9,208 bases of DNA. It comes from an uncultured Collinsella sp. GTDB lineage: Bacteria; Actinomycetota; Coriobacteriia; Coriobacteriales; Coriobacteriaceae. The translations under genes and the position numbers were made by a program. Below the pieces are notes generated by a model that ran no database searches, was not told the origin of the DNA, and saw only the letters and a list, made by a program, of their open reading frames with translations. This document shows, in pieces, positions 1 to 5,417 of this stretch (position 1 is its first letter; the number at the start of each line of letters is the position of its first letter). The stretch spans positions 1 to 9,208 of the forward strand of contig URWS01000035.1 of NCBI GenBank assembly GCA_900551605.1, given 5' to 3'.

Positions 1-47
1 CCTCCAATAACTCTTGGGCGACAACGCACGCTATACCCCCAAACGCT

Positions 48-1343
48 CTAAACCCCAAGTCTGCCCATCAGGAAATCGACTGCAGAAACGATTTTGATGC
101 CGTCAATGTCGGTCGGATGGCTTCCCCGGCGAACGACGACGATCTTCTCGTAACCGCCGGTAATCTTCTCGAGCGACCTGAGCTCAAATGGACGCAGCTC
201 GCGCTTACGCGTCGCCTCCTCGTCAATCGACTCTGTGACCTGAATAAACTTACGATCCGAGCCGTCGCCTATCGCAACAAAGTCGATTTCGGCATCTCGA
301 AGATGACCCGTGAAGACCTGGTATCCGTCATAGACAAGGCGATTGTAAACGGCATTTTCGAGAACACGCCCGCTGTCGCTGCCGCGATACCCATCCAAGA
401 AAGCTCGAAGCCCCAGATCCTCAATGTAGAACTTGCCACCGGTCTTCAAAATGTCCCGACCCTTAATATCAAATCGGCGCGCGTGCGAGAAGATATAGGT
501 CTCCTCAAGGGCAGACACACAAGTGTCCACGACGCCGTGCGAGGACTTCGCCCCGTTCTCTGCCAGCGTTCCAACGATCTTATTAATTGATGTCGGGTTT
601 GAAATGTTATCAGCCAAGTAGGAAGTGACGCGGTCGAGCACACTCCTGCTCGTCACCGACCGTCTACCCCGACGCGCCTCGCGAGCCAAAATGTCGCGCC
701 CGACGATTGTTTGGTACGTGCTCCAGATATAGTCCTTCATTTCCTGCTCCGGTAGCTTTGAAGCAGCGAGAAACGGCAGGCCTCCAAACGTAAGATAACG
801 GTCGAGAAGATCGTCGAGCGCAACGATGTCCTCCCGACCAAAAACAACGAGCCTATTCGTGACGTCAGTCGGACCAAGAAAGTCGACATATTCCGAAAAA
901 GTGAGCGGATGCATCCGAATCTCGACATACCTGCCCGAGATTAAGGTCGCAATCTCTGACGAGAGGAGAAAAGCATTCGAACCCGTAACATATATATCGC
1001 AGTCCCGGTCGACACGAAGTGCGTTAATCGCCTTCTCCCATCCGGCAACCTCCTGGAGCTCGTCGAAGAAGAGATAGCACCTCTTGCCAGCAGGCATTAG
1101 GCCGTCGACGTGGCGGTAAAGCTCTCGCCAATCACGCACGCCCTCCAGCTCAAACGACTCCATCTTAAAGGTCAAAAGACACTCGGATGGAACGCCGTTA
1201 TCCTCCAAATGTTTGCGCATCATGTCCAGAAGCGTCGATTTGCCACAACGGCGCATACCCGTTACGACCTTGATGACATCCGCATCACGAAAGGCGATCA
1301 ACTTTTCGAGATATCGATTTCTAGGAACCATCCGTCTATCCAT
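48..1343 (-). CDS. AAA_14/DUF4143-type ATPase with nuclease-like C-terminus
   Basis: Predicted 431-residue P-loop ATPase. The Walker A motif GMRRCGKST is at residues 29-37 and the Walker B LFFDE at 91-95. A sensor-like strand (YVTGSNA) follows near 118-124, then a helical middle region. The C-terminal third (about 305-431) is DUF4143-like, and E329, D354 and Q368 are spaced like a PD-(D/E)XK nuclease core. Proteins of this build are common in gut bacteria and archaea; many sit near mobile or defence genes, but their biochemical role is poorly defined, so I assign no function beyond ATP binding. A GTG at 1373 would add 10 residues but lies inside a repeat and upstream of the likely transcription start, so I chose the ATG at 1343. 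The ATG at 1331 (MVPRNRYLEK) is an equally family-like start. The gene is less GC-rich than the right half of the window. Confidence 0.85.
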   Translation of the reverse strand: MDRRMVPRNRYLEKLIAFRDADVIKVVTGMRRCGKSTLLDMMRKHLEDNGVPSECLLTFKMESFELEGVRDWRELYRHVDGLMPAGKRCYLFFDELQEVAGWEKAINALRVDRDCDIYVTGSNAFLLSSEIATLISGRYVEIRMHPLTFSEYVDFLGPTDVTNRLVVFGREDIVALDDLLDRYLTFGGLPFLAASKLPEQEMKDYIWSTYQTIVGRDILAREARRGRRSVTSRSVLDRVTSYLADNISNPTSINKIVGTLAENGAKSSHGVVDTCVSALEETYIFSHARRFDIKGRDILKTGGKFYIEDLGLRAFLDGYRGSDSGRVLENAVYNRLVYDGYQVFTGHLRDAEIDFVAIGDGSDRKFIQVTESIDEEATRKRELRPFELRSLEKITGGYEKIVVVRRGSHPTDIDGIKIVSAVDFLMGRLGV

Positions 1344-1355
1344 CGCCCGCCCCAA

Positions 1356-1434
1356 TCTGCAAGTTTTTCTCACAGCATGACAAAGATTTGCGAATTCTGC
1401 AAGTTTTTCTCACGCAACGATAAGAACTTGCAGA
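1356..1434. repeat. Direct and inverted repeat cluster upstream of the ATPase
   Basis: The 18-base unit TCTGCAAGTTTTTCTCAC occurs twice as a perfect direct repeat, at 1356-1373 and 1396-1413, a 40-base period. An inverted copy, GATAAGAACTTGCAGA, lies at 1419-1434 and matches the reverse complement of 1396-1411 at 14 of 16 positions across a 7-base spacer. The cluster sits directly upstream of the ATPase and overlaps its likely promoter, so it resembles operator sites for an autoregulator or another DNA-binding protein. That role is inferred; the repeats themselves are seen directly. Confidence 0.75.
1374..1402 (-). promoter_or_regulatory. Candidate promoter for the ATPase
   Basis: On the minus strand a TTGCAG (-35, plus coordinates 1397-1402) is separated by 17 bases from CATGCT (-10, 1374-1379), which is preceded by a TGT extended -10. 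The -35 lies inside one copy of the 18-base repeat, and the other copy starts immediately after the -10. Transcription would start near 1367, downstream of the GTG at 1373. That favours the ATG at 1343 or 1331 as the true start. The -10 is a weak match, so this is tentative. Confidence 0.35.
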
Positions 1435-1872
1435 CTCTCCTCGGAGCCATTTGCGGTCGGATTCCGGCGAGGCCATGCAAAGCAGCAGGCCACGTGGCAA
1501 CGACCAATGCCAGCTCTTTACAGAGTCTCCGCCCCATTAGCATCCCCATGCCACCTCGCCCCTCTCGAACGAAACAAATCTAGGTAGATACACCCCGAGC
1601 CAACAAACGCAACCATACGTCCGATGTAAAGCCCGCAAGTTAATTACCTCCCACCTATCGTGCTGGCGCCTCGACCGCCATAGACACCAAATGCCCCCGC
1701 CAGACACCTGCCTCAAAATACTGCAGCAAGAAATGACGACACGACGCAGTTCGATGTCCCCCATGTGTATCGTCTTGACAAATGGATTCTTTTATATGAG
1801 CTGGCCGCATTGAGACAAATCCAATAGAATGAACCTTTGCATTTTTGCCACGCACGTTCGAAGGGAGTCAAA
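1435..1872. other. Intergenic stretch without a convincing gene
   Basis: Between the ATPase repeat cluster and the methylase start there is no open frame with recognisable protein features. The short frames here (for example 1537-1764 on the minus strand) give cysteine- and tryptophan-rich, family-free translations. A TTGACA at 1775-1780 has no well-spaced -10. A TAGAAT at 1825-1830 lacks a good -35, though it is placed suitably to drive the methylase gene. No RNA gene or terminator was recognised. Confidence 0.5.
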
Positions 1873-1875
1873 GTG
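1861..1875 (+). promoter_or_regulatory. Ribosome binding site deciding the methylase start
   Basis: AAGGGAG at 1861-1867 lies 5 bases before a GTG at 1873-1875. The open frame extends upstream to a TTG at 1837, but that has no Shine-Dalgarno. The GTG places the motif I strand (SFFSGIGGIDLGFE) right at the N-terminus, as usual for C5 methylases. Confidence 0.7.
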
Positions 1876-2766
1876 AAGGCAGCCTCTTTCTTCAGCGGAA
1901 TCGGCGGTATTGACCTCGGCTTCGAGCGTGCCGGCGTTGAAATCGTCTTCCAAAGCGAAATCAATAACTTTTCGCGGGCAGTGCTACAAAAGCACTGGCC
2001 GGATGTCCAGCTAGCAGGAGATATCAATGAAGTCCAACCCGAAAGCATCCCCCAAGCAGAAGTCTATTTCGGAGGATTCCCCTGCCAAGACCTTTCGCTT
2101 GCCAACCAAGGAAAGCGCCTCGGTCTTGCCGGATCGCGAAGCGGACTCTTCTTTAAGTTCGCAGAACTCGTCGCTGCCGCAAAGCCTCGATGGATTTTTA
2201 TCGAAAACGTTCCCGGACTCCTCAACTCAAACAACGGAGAAGATTTCAGAGCCCTGCTCACCAAATTGGATGAGCTCGGGTATTGCGTATCATGGCGAGT
2301 ACTGGACGCAAAATACTTTGGAACACCCCAACGACGTCGCCGCGTCTATATTGTCGGAAGTCTTGGAAACTTCGGCTCCGCTGAGGTACTTTTTGGACAA
2401 GGAGCAGCTCGAATCTCTTCTAAATCGCGCAGAAGCACGGACCACTCCTATGCCCCAGGACTTGAAAAAGAGCATCGAGTCTCAGATTACTACTCTATCC
2501 AACACGCCGGGATTGGCAGAAAACCTTCAGCGGGCCCGCAAGCAAAAGGATATAGAAACGACGGAGAAACTTACACTTGCGATTCAAGAGGAAGCTCCGA
2601 CGCTATTTGTCAGACGCATGCTTCCTTTAGAGTACGAGAGACTCCAGGGGTTTCCGGACGACTGGACTCTCGTAGATGGACAGCTCTAGGAAACGCTGTC
2701 TGTGTGCCCGTTATAGAATGGATTGCGCGCCGTATCGTCGAGGTCGATAAGGCTCAGAACAGCTAG
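1873..2766 (+). CDS. C5-cytosine DNA methyltransferase, large (alpha-like) subunit
   Basis: Predicted 297-residue DNA (cytosine-5-)-methyltransferase polypeptide. It would transfer a methyl group from S-adenosylmethionine to cytosine in the site guarded by the convergent nuclease. Motif I is FFSGIGGIDLGFE (residues 6-18). Motif IV is GGFPCQDLS with catalytic Cys71. Motif VI is ENV at 111-113 and motif VIII is QRRRRVYIVG at 153-162. Motif X, ALGNAVCVPVIEWIARRI, is near the C-terminus. The motif IX pattern (RRLTPxExxRLQGFPD-like) is absent from this frame; the same DNA encodes it in the +1 frame, in the nested gene. In the two-polypeptide methylase M.EcoHK31I the alpha chain likewise lacks motif IX and the beta chain, translated from an internal alternative frame, supplies it. 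I therefore read this as an intact alpha-like chain, not a frameshifted gene. Its stop overlaps that of the opposing endonuclease gene. Confidence 0.88.
   Translation: MKAASFFSGIGGIDLGFERAGVEIVFQSEINNFSRAVLQKHWPDVQLAGDINEVQPESIPQAEVYFGGFPCQDLSLANQGKRLGLAGSRSGLFFKFAELVAAAKPRWIFIENVPGLLNSNNGEDFRALLTKLDELGYCVSWRVLDAKYFGTPQRRRRVYIVGSLGNFGSAEVLFGQGAARISSKSRRSTDHSYAPGLEKEHRVSDYYSIQHAGIGRKPSAGPQAKGYRNDGETYTCDSRGSSDAICQTHASFRVRETPGVSGRLDSRRWTALGNAVCVPVIEWIARRIVEVDKAQNS
2016..2029 (+). promoter_or_regulatory. Internal ribosome binding site for the nested subunit
   Basis: AGGAG at 2016-2020, a 6-base spacer, then ATG at 2027-2029. The site lies within the coding sequence of the large methylase subunit and opens the +1 frame. 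It is the main sequence evidence that the nested frame is translated on its own. Confidence 0.65.
2027..2689 (+). CDS. Nested-frame methyltransferase small (beta-like) subunit
   Basis: A 220-codon open frame wholly inside the methylase gene, in the +1 frame. The ATG at 2027 is preceded by AGGAG (2016-2020) with 6 bases between, a near-ideal Shine-Dalgarno that supports independent translation. The N-terminal ~100 residues are Ser/Thr-rich and overlap motifs IV-VIII of the large subunit. A segment at about 110-155 (SEVLE, YFLDKEQLESLLNRAEAR) resembles what I recall from phage-type methylase loci. Residues 196-213 (RRMLPLEYERLQGFPDDW) are a textbook motif IX, which the large subunit lacks. By analogy with M.EcoHK31I beta, this chain would associate with the large subunit to complete the methylase and may contribute to target recognition. 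The main alternative is that it is the relic of a frameshifted single-chain enzyme; the strong ribosome binding site and the long open frame argue against that. Confidence 0.72.
   Translation: MKSNPKASPKQKSISEDSPAKTFRLPTKESASVLPDREADSSLSSQNSSLPQSLDGFLSKTFPDSSTQTTEKISEPCSPNWMSSGIAYHGEYWTQNTLEHPNDVAASILSEVLETSAPLRYFLDKEQLESLLNRAEARTTPMPQDLKKSIESQITTLSNTPGLAENLQRARKQKDIETTEKLTLAIQEEAPTLFVRRMLPLEYERLQGFPDDWTLVDGQL
2763..2766. other. CTAG shared by two convergent stop codons
   Basis: The palindrome CTAG provides TAG for the plus-strand methylase (2764-2766) and TAG for the minus-strand endonuclease (2763-2765). No terminator hairpin lies between the genes, so their transcripts must overlap at the 3' ends. 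Confidence 0.9.
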
Positions 2767-3710
2767 AACGGAATGTCAATCCTTTCATTCTCAAGACTGT
2801 AGAATTGCCCCTGAAATGCCTCCAGGGTCGGTTGTCCTTGGTTGATTAGTGCTTGAACAAACGTCTGGTAGTTCGTATACAGCGTCCGGTCTTCATCGAT
2901 TGTCAATGGAATGGGGCCGTCCTCAACAGGGCGGCTCTTGTCCTCTTTAAAGGCGAGAAGAGCCAACGTCCAGTTGTAATCCTTCAAATCGGGTAGATTC
3001 ACCGACTCTAGCCGCTCCATAAGATAGTCATAGAGAAGTGTGCCCACACAAAACGCAATCCCAAGGCCTTTCCATGTCTTCATGGCGATATTGCCCTTGA
3101 TTAGAAATTGCTCTTGTTGTCTTCTCCAAGCATTAGTGACCAAAGTATTTGCAGTTGTTTCGGCACGCAGCTGCTCATTCGTCCTCTCGTTTTCAGTCGT
3201 GTTTTTCCATTTGCGAACACGCTGAGTAATTTTGCCGGTATCAGATGTTTCTCCACCGCCTTGCATTTCAAGAACAAGTCGATTAGGACCAGATGTCGAC
3301 GACTCCCCGCTGCGCGTGGTAATTATAAAATCAGCATGATATGCACTGCCCTTGCTTACTCGAAGGGACTCTTCTCGTTTGACGCAGACATCAGACGGAT
3401 CAATGCCCCCATCAAATATATGCTGCGCAGCCATAGTAAGTATTTTCTTTTGATGCGAACAAAGCGGGACATCTTTTTTGGTGGAGCACAATCTCTCCGA
3501 ACACGATATCCAGAGTACTCCGTCCTGATCCCTTACCGAACAGACCGGCTCGTTTTTTGCTTTAAGCTTCTTGCACGTATTACCGCCGGAGAAGGGACAG
3601 TGCGGAACCGACCCTTCCGGGCTCCATCCGGCATGTGGAATATCTATGGGGTGAATGGGCGTCAAAGCGTCTGTTCTTTGACCATAATACTCTGCAACTC
3701 TCGTACTCAT
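2763..3710 (-). CDS. NotI-like type II restriction endonuclease
   Basis: Predicted 315-residue nuclease resembling the NotI family, which combines a Cys4 metal-binding fold with a PD-(D/E)XK catalytic core. The N-terminal region has Cys38, Cys46, Cys57 and Cys70 (PHCPFSGG, CKK, PVCSVRD, ISCSERLC), laid out like the iron-binding fold of NotI. Further Cys residues occur at 75, 84 and 109. The catalytic core is likely D127 (YHADFIITT) with E148 and Q150 (RLVLEMQGGG); NotI has a comparable VLEIQ element. It would cut unmodified DNA at the site protected by the convergent two-chain methylase. The two genes are tail-to-tail and share a CTAG. The start ATG at 3708-3710 has a GGATGGG just upstream. 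Assignment rests on motif layout rather than close identity, so the family is likely and the cut site unknown. Confidence 0.72.
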   Translation of the reverse strand: MSTRVAEYYGQRTDALTPIHPIDIPHAGWSPEGSVPHCPFSGGNTCKKLKAKNEPVCSVRDQDGVLWISCSERLCSTKKDVPLCSHQKKILTMAAQHIFDGGIDPSDVCVKREESLRVSKGSAYHADFIITTRSGESSTSGPNRLVLEMQGGGETSDTGKITQRVRKWKNTTENERTNEQLRAETTANTLVTNAWRRQQEQFLIKGNIAMKTWKGLGIAFCVGTLLYDYLMERLESVNLPDLKDYNWTLALLAFKEDKSRPVEDGPIPLTIDEDRTLYTNYQTFVQALINQGQPTLEAFQGQFYSLENERIDIPF

Positions 3711-3777
3711 TTCCCATCCAATCGTAATGCTAGGTAGCTGGATAAAGGACGCTTTTAGCCAAGCGGTACACAGTCAC

Positions 3778-3789
3778 ACCATTAATGGT
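3778..3789. repeat. 12-bp perfect palindrome upstream of the NotI-like gene
   Basis: ACCATTAATGGT is a perfect palindrome in the 101-base gap between the HNH gene stop and the NotI-like gene start. Its place ahead of the nuclease gene is compatible with an operator, but no control-protein gene was recognised in the window, so the function is unknown. Confidence 0.4.
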
Positions 3790-3811
3790 ATAGCTGCAAT
3801 CCAATTCTAAT

Positions 3812-4606
3812 TTACCCCTTGAATACCATATCGTTGTGATATTCAATAAACTCCGCCCTAGGACTTGATTGTTTGGGCAGTGTAATTCGCTCACCGTTAT
3901 AACGCCATAGATACTCATCTTTGGGCGCCTCGTGCCCAACCATGCTAGACACTATAATCTTCAAATCCTTCGTTATGGTTATAAGCCCTTGGTCAAATGC
4001 CCTATCGAGAAGAGCATTCAAAAGCAATCCGTTGTCTGGCGCAAGCCTCTCAGTTTTGGGATCGGACGCCTTCCATGGCTTGATGTGGCTTGCTACCAGT
4101 AATTTCTGATTCGATAGACCTGTTAAACAACAATGCGAGTTGTAATTAACGAGCAATGTATTACGAAAGAACCGCTGATTAACGCGGGCTGAGATAATCA
4201 CATCACGATCTCGTCCTTCCGGCAAGCTAGCTCCAATTGCATCTTGCAGATCGTCGCTCATCACATCGCCCGAATCAAGTTGATCAAGCTGGCCAAAGAA
4301 AGCATCAGCCGCTTCCTCAATCAACTCGTCGCCACCCGATGAGTACTCCGCCCATACCATCTTGTCCATCTTGCTGGCATTAACCATTCCCACCTTGCCG
4401 CGCGCACGACGTCGTTCATCAAACGAAGCGAGGTTCCATATCTTCAAGGAAACCGCTGCCGGCGTTCTACCGATGGCGCGGGCTAACGTCTGCACGTCCT
4501 CACCTTTGTCATCAATCAACCTTGCAGGCAGAGCAAGGTACAAAAACAACGCCGCCAGGGTTTCTTCCCTCGACCAGTTTTTTCTTCGCTCCGCCATATC
4601 GACCAT
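3812..4606 (-). CDS. HNH endonuclease (HNH_2-type) with N-terminal DNA-binding-like domain
   Basis: Predicted 264-residue HNH nuclease. The N-terminal ~90 residues (WSREETLAALFLYLALP; LARAIGRTPAAVSLKIWNLASF; NASKMD) match the leading domain usual in this kind of restriction-associated HNH protein. The catalytic half begins at CCLTG (159-163). ASHIKPW holds the metal/catalytic His174, DNGLLLN supplies Asn192 and Asn197, and DRAFDQGLIT follows. The family usually reads ALHDRAFD here; this protein has Leu at 200 in place of His, so one catalytic position may be altered. The gene lies 101 bases upstream of the NotI-like gene on the same strand and the two are probably cotranscribed. It may be a second nuclease of the restriction locus, or a modification-dependent enzyme; the sequence does not decide. 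M4 (ATG at 4597) is an alternative start. Confidence 0.85.
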   Translation of the reverse strand: MVDMAERRKNWSREETLAALFLYLALPARLIDDKGEDVQTLARAIGRTPAAVSLKIWNLASFDERRRARGKVGMVNASKMDKMVWAEYSSGGDELIEEAADAFFGQLDQLDSGDVMSDDLQDAIGASLPEGRDRDVIISARVNQRFFRNTLLVNYNSHCCLTGLSNQKLLVASHIKPWKASDPKTERLAPDNGLLLNALLDRAFDQGLITITKDLKIIVSSMVGHEAPKDEYLWRYNGERITLPKQSSPRAEFIEYHNDMVFKG

Positions 4607-4715
4607 CTCGCTTGCACGTCATTTGCTCAGTGAGACCAGGATAACCCAAAGTACCCGATTCAAAACTGTCCCGGACGATTCCCCGCGCCACCCAAAAACT
4701 CATCCAACATTAATC

Positions 4716-4743
4716 TTGGCTCAAGAATCGCTTAATCTATAAC
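4716..4743 (+). promoter_or_regulatory. Candidate promoter of the UBA-like/two-component operon
   Basis: TTGGCT (4716-4721) and TATAAC (4738-4743) are separated by 16 bases, each close to the sigma-70-type consensus. Transcription would begin near 4750, giving a leader of about 105 bases before the ATG at 4857. The site also lies roughly where base composition changes from the island to the GC-rich right half. Confidence 0.5.
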
Positions 4744-4809
4744 CTGCACTATAGAGTTCGACCAAGGGCGGGGCGGCGCCACGCAGGTCGCCGAACGCAA
4801 CGCTCGCGC

Positions 4810-4826
4810 CCGGGCAAATCGCCCGG
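4810..4826 (+). other. GC-rich hairpin in the leader of the UBA-like gene
   Basis: CCGGGC (4810-4815) and GCCCGG (4821-4826) can form a 6-bp stem with a 5-base loop. The hairpin is 18 bases upstream of the AAAGGA ribosome binding site (4845-4850). No T-run follows, so it is not a classical terminator. A role in translation or RNA stability is possible but unproven. Confidence 0.35.
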
Positions 4827-4856
4827 CGTCGCGCCCATCGAACGAAAGGACAGGTC

Positions 4857-5399
4857 ATGGACGACCTCGAAAAAGTTGAAACCATCCGCACCAAGTGCAA
4901 CGTGAGCTACACCGATGCCAAGGCAGCACTCGATGCCGCCGACGGCAACATCCTAGATGCCATCATTTGGCTCGAGTCGCAGGGCAAGACCCAGACCACG
5001 TCAGCGCACGCCGCCACCGAGTCCGAGCCGGTCAATGAGCCCTCGGCCGAGATGGTCGCCGCGCAGGCCGCCTACGAGAAGTCGAGCGAAAAGACCGACT
5101 TCTCCAAGAAGATGGACAGCGTGTGGGAGTACCTCAAAAAGCTCTTCCGCCTGAGCCTAGACACCAAGTTTATCGCCACGCGCCGCGACGCGATCATCCT
5201 CAACATTCCCATCCTGATCCCCATCGTCGCGCTGTTTGCCTGGGGCGCCACGATATGGCTGATGCTGATTGGCCTGTTCTTTGGCATGCGTTACCGCATC
5301 GATAGCGACGGCGACGTACCCGGCAGCATCAACAACCTTATGAATCACGCTGCCGATGCCGCGGACGACATCAAGCAAAATCTCAACGACGACAAGTAA
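4857..5399 (+). CDS. UBA/TS-N-like and DUF4342-type membrane protein
   Basis: Predicted 180-residue protein. Residues about 4-44 form a UBA/TS-N-like three-helix domain (IRTKCNVSYTDAKAAL, DGNILDAIIWL), as in elongation factor Ts. An Ala/Glu-rich linker (45-85) leads to a DUF4342-like part with a hydrophobic hairpin at about 113-145 (IILNIPILIPIVALFAW; LMLIGLFFGMRY). An acidic amphipathic tail follows. It is probably an inner-membrane protein with the UBA domain in the cytoplasm. The biochemical function of the family is unknown to me. The ATG is supported by AAAGGA six bases upstream. The response-regulator gene follows after 18 bases, so the protein is likely coexpressed with the two-component pair and may modulate or report on membrane state; that link is inferred only from position. 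Confidence 0.8.
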   Translation: MDDLEKVETIRTKCNVSYTDAKAALDAADGNILDAIIWLESQGKTQTTSAHAATESEPVNEPSAEMVAAQAAYEKSSEKTDFSKKMDSVWEYLKKLFRLSLDTKFIATRRDAIILNIPILIPIVALFAWGATIWLMLIGLFFGMRYRIDSDGDVPGSINNLMNHAADAADDIKQNLNDDK

Positions 5400-5417
5400 T
5401 CGCAGACGGGGGCACGC

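Noticed and set aside
1356..1434. CRISPR array
   Set aside because: There are only two direct copies plus one inverted copy, no uniform spacers and no cas genes; the layout fits operator sites.
1110..1583. 157-codon plus-strand frame across the ATPase start
   Set aside because: It is antisense to the Walker region, runs through the repeat cluster, and has no family features.
1775..1798. TTGACA with TATATG as methylase promoter
   Set aside because: The spacing is only about 12 bases, far from the usual 16-18.
1837..1872. TTG start giving a 309-residue methylase
   Set aside because: There is no ribosome binding site before the TTG, while the GTG at 1873 has AAGGGAG at good spacing and places motif I at the N-terminus.
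2027..2689. Reading the methylase locus as a pseudogene with two compensating frameshifts
   Set aside because: Both frames stay open for hundreds of codons, the nested frame has its own Shine-Dalgarno and ATG, and the split of motif IX matches the known alpha/beta arrangement of M.EcoHK31I. Motif IX (to 2680) and the start of the motif X region (from about 2671) also overlap on the DNA, which simple frameshifts do not explain well.
3108..3737. 209-codon plus-strand frame opposite the NotI-like gene
   Set aside because: It has no recognisable domain and lies wholly antisense to a gene with clear cysteine and catalytic motifs.
3730..3939. 69-codon minus-strand frame over the HNH 3' end
   Set aside because: It overlaps the HNH C-terminus in another frame, has no ribosome binding site of note, and has no homology I recognise.
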